Assembly: GCA_023427575.1 (NCBI GenBank)
Contig: JAEZAY010000468.1
Coordinates: 1-13,892 of the forward strand
Length of the DNA stretch: 13,892 bases
Direction: 5' to 3'
DNA from: Bacteroidota bacterium
Lineage (GTDB): Bacteria > Bacteroidota > Bacteroidia > Chitinophagales > Chitinophagaceae
Part shown: positions 1 to 6,455 of the stretch, one piece after another
Position numbering within the stretch: the stretch's first letter is position 1
How the letters are laid out: every line of letters starts with the position of its first letter
Notes under the pieces: model-generated
The model's input: the letters and a program-made list of their open reading frames with translations, nothing else
Told to the model about the DNA's origin: nothing
Database searches by the model: none
Translations under genes and position numbers: made by a program

Positions 1-127
1 GCTAGGTATTGAATATCATTACCGCAGTGTGAGCAGGGGCGTGATCGACAGCAGGAATTTGATCTATTTCTGCTCGGTAATCCTGTTTTTCCTGATTTTT
101 ACAGAACGCAGACTGGAGAACCGGTAA
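1..127 (+). CDS. gldF: GldF, gliding motility ABC transporter permease, C-terminal end (partial)
   Basis: This is the last 41 codons of a gene that begins before the window, read in frame from base 2 to a TAA at 125-127 with a second TAA directly after it. The visible protein begins LGIEYHYRSVSRGVIDSRN, continues into a hydrophobic helix (IYFCSVILFFLIF) and ends in a short basic tail. The HYRS-SRGVIDSR stretch followed by one last membrane span matches the C terminus of GldF, the membrane permease that works with GldG and the ATPase GldA in Flavobacterium-type gliding. The identification rests on this short end plus the adjacent gldG, 48 bases downstream, which is the usual gldFG order. The two genes are presumably co-transcribed. 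Confidence 0.82.
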   Translation, partial: LGIEYHYRSVSRGVIDSRNLIYFCSVILFFLIFTERRLENR

Positions 128-175
128 TAAACAACCACGATAACTGATTAAAGGGCGGCGATAACCTGAACCTAC

Positions 176-1885
176 ATGCGAAAATTCTTAAAAACGAAAT
201 CCTGGTGGATCGGGGTGTTACTGATTCTGGTCCTCATTAACATTTTAGCTTCTTTGTTTCCGGTCCGTTTCGATCTGACTGAAGAAAAGCGGTTTACGCT
301 TTCGCAGCCTACCCGTAAGCTGTTGCGGGGAATACAGGAGCCGGTTTCCATTACTGTTTTCCTCGATGGTGAAATGCCGGCGGGTTTCCGTAAACTCGCT
401 AACAGCAGCCGCGAAATCCTGTATGAATTCAGAGACCTGGCGAATGGCGCTTTGCAGGTAAAGTTTGAAAGGCCCGGCGCATCGCTGGATGATGAGCAAA
501 GGCTTGCTTTTCAATCCTACATTCAGGACAGTCTTGGTTTAAAACCAACGAATGTGAAAGTGACTGCCGCGGCCGGCGAAGCGCAGGAGGAAAGATTATT
601 ATATGCAGGCGCCTATATTCAGTCGGGAAACCGCGATCTGGTAGTGAACCTGCTGGAAGGGCAGAGTTTACAGGGCGGTTATCAAACCCTTAACAATGCG
701 GAAGCTCTGCTTGAATACCGTTTTGCCAGCGCCATTCAAAAAATTACTGCGGATGAGGTTCCTGTTGTTGGTTACCTGCTGGGTAACGGTCAGCCGCAAA
801 CGTATAATGTGTACGACCTGATTGAGGGCACGATAAAGCCTAATTATGGGTTTTCGTTTTTACCGATCGACAGCGTTCCCGTGATCCCATCGGAATTTGA
901 TTTGCTGGTTATAATGAAGCCTTCGCTTCCGTTTACGGATGAACAAAAACTGAAACTGGACCAGTTTGTAATGTATGGTGGAAAACTGATCTGGCTGGTT
1001 GATAACCTGTACGCGGAGATGGATAGCCTGATGCGGACCCAAAGCGATTTTCTGGCCTTCGACCGGGGCCTGAATCTGCAGGACCTGCTTTTCCGCTATG
1101 GAGTACGGATAAATCAGGATCTGGTTCAGGATCTTCAATCCGACCGGATTCCGCTGGTGGTTGGGAATTTTGGCAATGAACCTCAAATGCAATTGCAGCC
1201 CTGGCCCTATTTCCCGGTTTTGTCTTCCTATTCAGGTCATCCCATTTCAAAAAATCTTGATAATGTACTTTCCATATTTCCGAATTCACTTGATACGATT
1301 GCAGTGCCCGGAATAAAGCATACCATCCTGCTGGCAAGCTCCCAAAATTCCCGGCTACTGGCCACGCCCGCGGTTGTTTCGCTGAATACGGTAAAAACAG
1401 AAGATGATCTGAAAACCTTCCGCCAGGGTCATATTCCCATTGCCGTATTGATCGAAGGTCAGTTCAGCTCACTATATGCCAATCGGTTATCCAAAGCGAA
1501 GGCTGATAGCCTGGCCACGCTTTTCAATATGCCCTTTCAGCCGGCATCACTGGCGCCCAACAGCATGATCGTTATTTCAGACGCCGATATTGCCGGAAAT
1601 GTTTTCACCCAGTCGAATGGCCCCATGCCAATGGGTTTTAATCAGTTCACCAGTTATCAGTATGCCAATAAGGAATTTATTCTGAACTGTATCGAGTACC
1701 TCGTGAATCCCTCGGGAATAATGGAATCCCGTGCGAAGGATCTGACCCTGCGAATGCTGGATCCAAAAAAGGTGGAGGCTGAAAAAACAGGCTGGCAGAT
1801 CCTGAATATTGTTGTACCCGTGGTACTGATCGGATTATTCGGGGCCATCTACCAGGCGGTACGGAAACGCAGTTACCGGAAATAG
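176..1885 (+). CDS. gldG: GldG, gliding motility-associated ABC transporter substrate-binding protein
   Basis: The protein has 569 aa, a usual length for GldG. It has one N-terminal membrane span (about residues 10-28, WWIGVLLILVLINILASLF), a long extracytoplasmic region, and one C-terminal span (about 543-561) followed by a basic tail (RKRSYRK). This layout matches the auxiliary ABC-transporter component family to which GldG belongs. After the first span, FPVRFDLTEEKRFTLSQPT is the characteristic start of this family. The central part (about 195-295, with LLVIMKPSLPFTDEQKLKLDQ) is the conserved domain of ABC auxiliary proteins. In the model organism GldA, GldF and GldG form a transporter needed for gliding; its substrate is unknown. 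The ATG follows gldF by 48 bases with no clear Shine-Dalgarno sequence, as is normal for the phylum. No gldA is visible in the window. Confidence 0.92.
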   Translation: MRKFLKTKSWWIGVLLILVLINILASLFPVRFDLTEEKRFTLSQPTRKLLRGIQEPVSITVFLDGEMPAGFRKLANSSREILYEFRDLANGALQVKFERPGASLDDEQRLAFQSYIQDSLGLKPTNVKVTAAAGEAQEERLLYAGAYIQSGNRDLVVNLLEGQSLQGGYQTLNNAEALLEYRFASAIQKITADEVPVVGYLLGNGQPQTYNVYDLIEGTIKPNYGFSFLPIDSVPVIPSEFDLLVIMKPSLPFTDEQKLKLDQFVMYGGKLIWLVDNLYAEMDSLMRTQSDFLAFDRGLNLQDLLFRYGVRINQDLVQDLQSDRIPLVVGNFGNEPQMQLQPWPYFPVLSSYSGHPISKNLDNVLSIFPNSLDTIAVPGIKHTILLASSQNSRLLATPAVVSLNTVKTEDDLKTFRQGHIPIAVLIEGQFSSLYANRLSKAKADSLATLFNMPFQPASLAPNSMIVISDADIAGNVFTQSNGPMPMGFNQFTSYQYANKEFILNCIEYLVNPSGIMESRAKDLTLRMLDPKKVEAEKTGWQILNIVVPVVLIGLFGAIYQAVRKRSYRK

Positions 1886-1895
1886 AGGCTGCCAT

Positions 1896-1945
1896 TTACC
1901 TTTAATTCCGAAGGCATTCATTGCGCTTCAGGTAATCTTAGTTTT
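1896..1945 (+). terminator. Weak candidate terminator after gldG
   Basis: The right arm CTTCAGGTAA (1926-1935) can pair with TTACCT (1896-1901) plus GAAG (1910-1913), leaving an 8-base bulge on the left side. It is followed by the T-rich TCTTAGTTTT (1936-1945). The position between gldG and terC fits a terminator, but the bulge and large apical loop make the structure weak. Confidence 0.25.
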
Positions 1946-1992
1946 AATACTGGTATAAGACCATTTGCTGCGTTATAAAATAGGCCAAGTCT

Positions 1993-2000
1993 TATCTTCG
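1993..2000 (+). promoter_or_regulatory. Candidate -7 promoter element for terC
   Basis: TATCTTCG differs by one base from the Bacteroidota -7 consensus TAnnTTTG and lies 5 bases before the terC ATG. Transcription would start at or next to the start codon, which is common for genes in this group. The nearest TTTG (1964-1967) is about 25 bases upstream, rather far for a -33 element, so only the -7 box is proposed. Confidence 0.4.
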
Positions 2001-2005
2001 CGCCC

Positions 2006-2968
2006 ATGACACCGGATCAGATCACGTACATCACTTTTGGCATTGTAATACTGGTAGCGCTTATATTCGACCTTGGGTTGCTGAGTAAGAAATCCTCACA
2101 GATAACCATTAAAAAAGCACTTTATCAAACCATATTCTGGGTTTCACTGGCCCTTGGATTCTTTTTCTTTGTTTGGTATGAAGAGGGTGAAAAAATTGCA
2201 TTAGAATATCTCAGTGCTTACTTAACCGAATGGTCGCTGAGCATCGATAACATCTTTGTATTTATACTCATCTTCTCATTCTTTGGGATGAAAGAAAAAT
2301 ACTATGCCCGGGTTTTGCTGATCGGAATTCTGATGGCCATTGTATTTCGGGTCATCTTTATAACTGTCGGCATTGCGCTGGTGGAACGTTTCCACTGGAT
2401 CCTTTATATTTTCGGAGCCATCTTGCTTTTTACCGGTATAAAAATGTTTACTGCAAAACATGGTGAAGAGGTAAACCTCGAAGAAAATAAAATCTACAAG
2501 CTGCTGAAACGGTTCCTTCCGTTAATCCCGCATGATGGTGATGGAAAATACACGGTTCGTGTAGATGGAAAAAAATATTATACAACCATTTTTGTGGTGG
2601 TGGTTATGCTTGCTACCACTGATATTGTGTTTGCCCTGGATTCCATTCCGGCGGTTTTTGGAATTTCCACCAACCGGCTGGTGATCTATACCTCCAATAC
2701 ATTTGCGGTTCTTGGACTCCGTTCTTTGTTTTTCCTGTTAAAAGGTGCTGTTAACAAGTTTACGCATTTGCAACAGGGCATCGCGGTGGTGCTGGTCTTT
2801 ATCGGGGGTAAAATGCTGGCCGAAATATTCCATGTAAAAATTCCGGTTTATGTATCTCTGCTGGTAATTCTGGTATGTATTGTGGCATCCATTGTATATT
2901 CAATCTCGGTTTCAAAACCGGCAAAAGAACTGGTGGAAGAAACCGGTACGGACCGCGATCTTCATTAA
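2006..2968 (+). CDS. TerC/Alx family integral membrane protein
   Basis: This 320-aa protein is mostly membrane: about nine hydrophobic segments, near residues 5-25, 40-58, 76-94, 103-125, 129-147, 193-215, 228-246, 256-273 and 280-302. Two signature stretches identify the TerC family: EWSLSIDNIFVFILIF (about 75-90, acidic residue D81) and TTDIVFALDSIPAVFGIST (about 204-222, D206 and D212). A charged cytoplasmic loop (about 150-190) separates the two halves, as in Alx-type members. Family members are linked to metal ion export (manganese for Alx and some TerC proteins) and tellurite resistance; the substrate here cannot be read from sequence. The C terminus is hydrophilic and acidic. The gene has a -7-like box just before its ATG and ends 9 bases before murF-alr, so the two are probably co-transcribed. 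I see no yybP-ykoY-type manganese riboswitch leader upstream. Confidence 0.88.
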   Translation: MTPDQITYITFGIVILVALIFDLGLLSKKSSQITIKKALYQTIFWVSLALGFFFFVWYEEGEKIALEYLSAYLTEWSLSIDNIFVFILIFSFFGMKEKYYARVLLIGILMAIVFRVIFITVGIALVERFHWILYIFGAILLFTGIKMFTAKHGEEVNLEENKIYKLLKRFLPLIPHDGDGKYTVRVDGKKYYTTIFVVVVMLATTDIVFALDSIPAVFGISTNRLVIYTSNTFAVLGLRSLFFLLKGAVNKFTHLQQGIAVVLVFIGGKMLAEIFHVKIPVYVSLLVILVCIVASIVYSISVSKPAKELVEETGTDRDLH

Positions 2969-2977
2969 CACTGCCTA

Positions 2978-5479
2978 TTGAAAATATTCTTCGAAAATAT
3001 AAACAGGATTATCAAGGGCGAAATCATTCATTTGGCCGGAAATCCGCCGATCGAATCTTTGCTTACGGATAGCCGTAAGCTGGCTTTTCCAACAAGCAGT
3101 TTGTTTTTTGCCATCCGGACCAAAAAACAAAATGGCCATCTTTATATTGAAGAACTGTATAATAAAGGCGTTCGCGCTTTTATCGTTTCAGAAAAAATTC
3201 CCCTGGGCTCAATCCCTGAAGCGAATGTTTTGCTGGTGCCGGATCCGGTAAAAGCCCTGCAGCAACTGGCGGGATGGCATCGTGAGCAATTCGATCTGCC
3301 CGTAATAGGAATTACCGGCAGCAATGGCAAAACGGTCGTTAAAGAATGGCTGAATCAGTTACTTGAAACCAGGTACCGGATTGTAAGAAGTCCCAAAAGT
3401 TATAACTCCCAGATAGGAGTTCCGCTGAGTCTGTGGCAGATAAATGAATGGCATCAATTGGGAATTTTTGAAGCCGGGATTTCAAAGCCCGGGGAAATGC
3501 AAAGACTGCAGTCACTGATCAAACCTGATCTGGGCATTTTTACAAATCTCGGCGCGGCCCATAATGAAGGTTTTGAAAGTTCCGAACAGAAGGCGAAAGA
3601 AAAAGCATTCCTGTTCCGCCATGCGAAAACAATCGTTTATTGCCGGGATCATGAGCTGGTGCACCAGGCAATCCAGGACCTTATTATTGAAAGACCGGAA
3701 GATGGATCTGCCGGTTTAAATCTATGGTCGTGGACCCTCGGTGATAAAGATGCCGCCCTGCGCGTGAAGATCATTAGCAGAACGCAGTCGGGAACCGAAC
3801 TGGAACTGGACCATGGCAATAAAAAAATGAACTGCCTGATTCCATTTGAAGATTCGGCATCCATCGAAAACGCGATTCACTGTATTTCAGTGATGCTTTA
3901 TCTAAATTATTCCGAACCGGAGATCAGGGAAAAAATTTCGCTTCTAACGGCCGTCGAAATGCGCCTGGAACTGAAAGAGGGTATCAACAACTGTTCGGTT
4001 ATAAATGACAGTTATAGTTCGGATCTGAGTTCGCTTCCAATAGCCCTTGATTTTTTAGCGGCCCAAAAACAGTATCACAAACATACGGTCATACTTTCCG
4101 ATCTGTTGGAAACGGGGAAGCCGGAATCCTGGTTGTATACCACCGTGTCCGACTACCTTAAAAACAGAAACATTCAAAGGCTGATTGGAATCGGCACTGA
4201 AATCTATCGCAACCGCGATCTGTTTGATTTGCCGGACCAGACCGAAAAAATTTTCTTTTCTTCGGTTGAGGCGTTTCAAAAGGCTTTTCCTACCCTGGCT
4301 TTTGGCAATGAAGTGGTCCTGATCAAGGGCGCCAGGGTTTATGGTCTGGAAACGGTGAGCCGGATGCTGGAAAAAAAGACCCATGAAACGGTGCTGGAAA
4401 TCGACCTGAATGCATTGCTGCATAACCTCGATCAGTTTAAGCGGCTACTTAATCCCGGCACAAAGGTAATGGCCATGGTGAAGGCTTTTTCGTATGGAAG
4501 CGGAAGCTTTGAGATCGCCAATCTGCTGCAGTTCCACCATGTGGATTATCTGGGGGTAGCTTATGCCGACGAAGGCGTTGAACTTCGCAAGCATGGCGTT
4601 CACCTACCCATCATGGTTATGAACACCAATGACTCCACCTTTGATTCCTTACTTCGTTATAATCTGGAGCCAGAGCTGTACAGTATGGCGGTGCTGCAGG
4701 AACTGCAGCAATATCTGCAACTGAATAATATCCGTGAGTTCCCGGTTCATATTGAAATTGAAACCGGCATGAACCGGCTGGGATTTGCAATTCAGGAAAT
4801 TCCTTTTGTTATGGAGATTATCCAAACCGCCAATTTCCGGGTGAAATCGGTATTCACACATCTTGTGGGCTCTGAGGATCCGGAGCTGGACGCTTTCACT
4901 TCAAAACAGATGCAGCTTTTTACGGAAGCGGTAAATCAGGTTCGTTCGGGTTTGGATTATCCGGTTCTCGCCCATATCTCCAATACCTCCGGCGTTTCGC
5001 GGCATCCCGGAATGCAGATGGATCTGGTCAGGCTGGGAATTGGATTGTATGGAATTGACAGCGGACACAATCCTGGTTTGCAGCTTAAAAATGTTTCTAC
5101 CCTTAAGTCTACGATTGCACAAATTAAAAAACTGCGAAAAGGAGATACGGTTGGTTATGGTCGAAAGGGATTGGTAAAGAAAGATTCGGTGATTGCTACC
5201 GTTCGGATCGGATATGCCGACGGATATCCCCGCCGGCTTGGAAACGGTGTGGGCAGAATGCTGGTGAATGGCCATTTTGCTCCGGTTCTCGGATCCGTAT
5301 GTATGGATATGACCATGATTGATATCAGTGGGATCGCCGGGGTACAGGAGGGCGGGGAAGTGATTGTTTTTGGCGAAGCTCTGCCGGTAATGCAACTGGC
5401 TGAACAGGCCCAAACCATCCCCTACGAAATCCTGACCGGCATTTCCCAAAGGGTTAAGCGCATCTACTTCCAGGAGTAG
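2978..5479 (+). CDS. murF-alr: Bifunctional UDP-MurNAc-tripeptide:D-Ala-D-Ala ligase / alanine racemase
   Basis: This 833-aa fusion joins two enzymes of peptidoglycan precursor synthesis. Residues 1 to about 460 are a MurF ligase: a Mur N-terminal domain (LLTDSRKL near 29), the ATP-binding P-loop GITGSNGKT (111-119), EAGISKPGEM, and a C-terminal domain with VINDSYSSDLSSL. Residues about 466-833 are an alanine racemase. K502 in MVKAFSYGSG is the expected PLP lysine and Y727 in VGYGRKG the expected opposite catalytic base; MNRLGF and RIGYADGYPRRL are further family motifs. The racemase makes D-alanine, whose dipeptide MurF adds to the UDP-MurNAc-tripeptide. The fusion is a known Bacteroidota arrangement. 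Translation most likely starts at TTG 2978: the only in-frame codons between it and the upstream TAA are CAC, TGC and CTA, and the N terminus then fits the family. It sits 9 bases after terC. Confidence 0.95.
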   Translation: MKIFFENINRIIKGEIIHLAGNPPIESLLTDSRKLAFPTSSLFFAIRTKKQNGHLYIEELYNKGVRAFIVSEKIPLGSIPEANVLLVPDPVKALQQLAGWHREQFDLPVIGITGSNGKTVVKEWLNQLLETRYRIVRSPKSYNSQIGVPLSLWQINEWHQLGIFEAGISKPGEMQRLQSLIKPDLGIFTNLGAAHNEGFESSEQKAKEKAFLFRHAKTIVYCRDHELVHQAIQDLIIERPEDGSAGLNLWSWTLGDKDAALRVKIISRTQSGTELELDHGNKKMNCLIPFEDSASIENAIHCISVMLYLNYSEPEIREKISLLTAVEMRLELKEGINNCSVINDSYSSDLSSLPIALDFLAAQKQYHKHTVILSDLLETGKPESWLYTTVSDYLKNRNIQRLIGIGTEIYRNRDLFDLPDQTEKIFFSSVEAFQKAFPTLAFGNEVVLIKGARVYGLETVSRMLEKKTHETVLEIDLNALLHNLDQFKRLLNPGTKVMAMVKAFSYGSGSFEIANLLQFHHVDYLGVAYADEGVELRKHGVHLPIMVMNTNDSTFDSLLRYNLEPELYSMAVLQELQQYLQLNNIREFPVHIEIETGMNRLGFAIQEIPFVMEIIQTANFRVKSVFTHLVGSEDPELDAFTSKQMQLFTEAVNQVRSGLDYPVLAHISNTSGVSRHPGMQMDLVRLGIGLYGIDSGHNPGLQLKNVSTLKSTIAQIKKLRKGDTVGYGRKGLVKKDSVIATVRIGYADGYPRRLGNGVGRMLVNGHFAPVLGSVCMDMTMIDISGIAGVQEGGEVIVFGEALPVMQLAEQAQTIPYEILTGISQRVKRIYFQE

Positions 5480-5563
5480 GCACTTTAAGAAGGGCCTGGA
5501 TTTCACCCTAAATGCAAAAACTTAAAACTTAACAGCTTCCAATTCCTCCTCGGGGCCATTCCG

Positions 5564-5571
5564 TATATTTG
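5564..5571 (+). promoter_or_regulatory. -7 promoter element for lspA
   Basis: TATATTTG matches the Bacteroidota -7 consensus TAnnTTTG exactly and lies 19 bases before the lspA GTG. No clear TTG -33 element is present at the usual distance. The box sits between the short inverted arms GGGGC (5552-5556) and GCCCC (5571-5575), the second sharing its last base. Confidence 0.55.
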
Positions 5572-5590
5572 CCCCTCTAAAATATTTCTG

Positions 5591-6268
5591 GTGAAGAGCA
5601 GAACAGTTGTACTTATCATTCTTGCAATACTTATAGCCGACCAGGTTTTAAAGTTCTGGGTTAAAACAAGCATGGAATACCATGAACAGATTCCACTGAT
5701 CGGCAGCTGGTTCCGCCTGTTTTTCATCGAAAATGAAGGGATGGCCTGGGGCTGGAAATTTGGCGGCGAATGGGGCAAGCTGGCCCTTACGCTTTTCCGG
5801 CTGGTAGCAGTAATTTTTGGGGTCTTTTATATCCGTGATATTATCCGTAAAAAACTGCATCCCGGTTTTATTGTTTGTGTGGCGCTGATCTTTGCGGGGG
5901 CAATGGGTAACCTGATCGATAGTTTGTTTTATGGAATGATCTTCTCTGCCAGCGATTATGGATATCCGTTAGCAACGCTTTTTCCCGAAGGCGGGGGCTA
6001 TGCCGGCTTTCTTCATGGCCGGGTGGTAGATATGCTTTACCTGCCCATCATTGAAGATAAAGTTCTTCCTGAATGGATCCCATTCTGGGGCGGCGACCGT
6101 TTTACTTTTTTTTCACCCATCTTTAATATTGCCGATGCCTCCATCTCTATTGGAGTGTTTCTGATTTTGATCTTTCAGAAAAGATTTTTCCATAAAGATT
6201 CTTCAACCGACAAATCGCCCACAGTGGAAACAGGTTCTCCGGTAAATGATACAGCGCAGGTTCTATAA
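5591..6268 (+). CDS. lspA: Signal peptidase II (prolipoprotein signal peptidase)
   Basis: LspA is an inner-membrane aspartyl protease that removes the signal peptide from lipid-modified prolipoproteins at the lipobox cysteine. The 225-aa protein has four hydrophobic segments (about 5-24, 62-80, 92-110, 178-198). It carries both catalytic aspartates in conserved settings: D110 in GNLIDSLFYG and D182 in FNIADASISIG. The asparagine-containing FIENEGMAWG stretch (45-54) is also typical. It is longer than the roughly 165 aa of proteobacterial LspA because of a periplasmic insert (about 115-170, with FPEGGGYAGFLHGRVVDMLY and PFWGGDRF) and a polar tail of about 25 residues; such an insert is usual for Bacteroidota. 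The start is GTG 5591, just downstream of a perfect -7 box and directly followed by a basic residue and the first span. A terminator-like hairpin lies 77 bases after the stop. Confidence 0.95.
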   Translation: MKSRTVVLIILAILIADQVLKFWVKTSMEYHEQIPLIGSWFRLFFIENEGMAWGWKFGGEWGKLALTLFRLVAVIFGVFYIRDIIRKKLHPGFIVCVALIFAGAMGNLIDSLFYGMIFSASDYGYPLATLFPEGGGYAGFLHGRVVDMLYLPIIEDKVLPEWIPFWGGDRFTFFSPIFNIADASISIGVFLILIFQKRFFHKDSSTDKSPTVETGSPVNDTAQVL

Positions 6269-6345
6269 AACGGAAAAAGTCTGATTTCGGGAACATAGGC
6301 CTGTATTGAATCCTGCCGCTTTATTTGACAGTAATTTATGAATAT

Positions 6346-6366
6346 AAACCCCTGAAAAAGGGGTTT
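6346..6366 (+). terminator. Rho-independent terminator-like hairpin after lspA
   Basis: AAACCCC (6346-6352) and GGGGTTT (6360-6366) form a perfect 7-bp stem around the 7-base loop TGAAAAA. The downstream T tract is short (the stem's TTT, then GTTA), so it is compact rather than textbook. The position between lspA and the next promoter supports termination of the upstream transcript. Confidence 0.65.
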
Positions 6367-6386
6367 GTTACGTGGTACTAACACTA

Positions 6387-6417
6387 TTGGTCTGCGATCG
6401 GTATTGTCTTAGTTTTA
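6387..6417 (+). promoter_or_regulatory. Candidate promoter of the secreted-protein/glucose dehydrogenase unit
   Basis: TTG (6387-6389) and TAGTTTTA (6410-6417) resemble the Bacteroidota -33 and -7 elements with a 20-base spacer; the -7 box differs from TAnnTTTG only at its last base. Transcription would start near 6424, about 30 bases before the ATG at 6456. This rules against translation from the in-frame GTG at 6372. Confidence 0.45.
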
Positions 6418-6455
6418 CAGGTGAATCCGAACCTTTGAAAACGACAATCCGGCGT

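Noticed and set aside
1886..2005. Possible manganese riboswitch (yybP-ykoY type) upstream of the TerC-family gene.
   Set aside because: The 120-base gap shows only a weak bulged hairpin and none of the conserved riboswitch loops, and the likely -7 box is almost at the ATG, leaving no leader.
4471..4500. Unusual PLP motif VKAFSYGSG in place of the common VKADAYGHG in the racemase domain.
   Set aside because: The catalytic lysine and tyrosine are kept, and I recall this motif form as normal for the Bacteroidota MurF-Alr fusion, so it is probably not a defect.
4901..5506. Long minus-strand open frame of 201 codons opposite the racemase domain.
   Set aside because: It is antisense to a strongly conserved alr domain, its translation shows no recognisable family or membrane pattern, and it has no promoter-like box. 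It is a shadow of codon usage.
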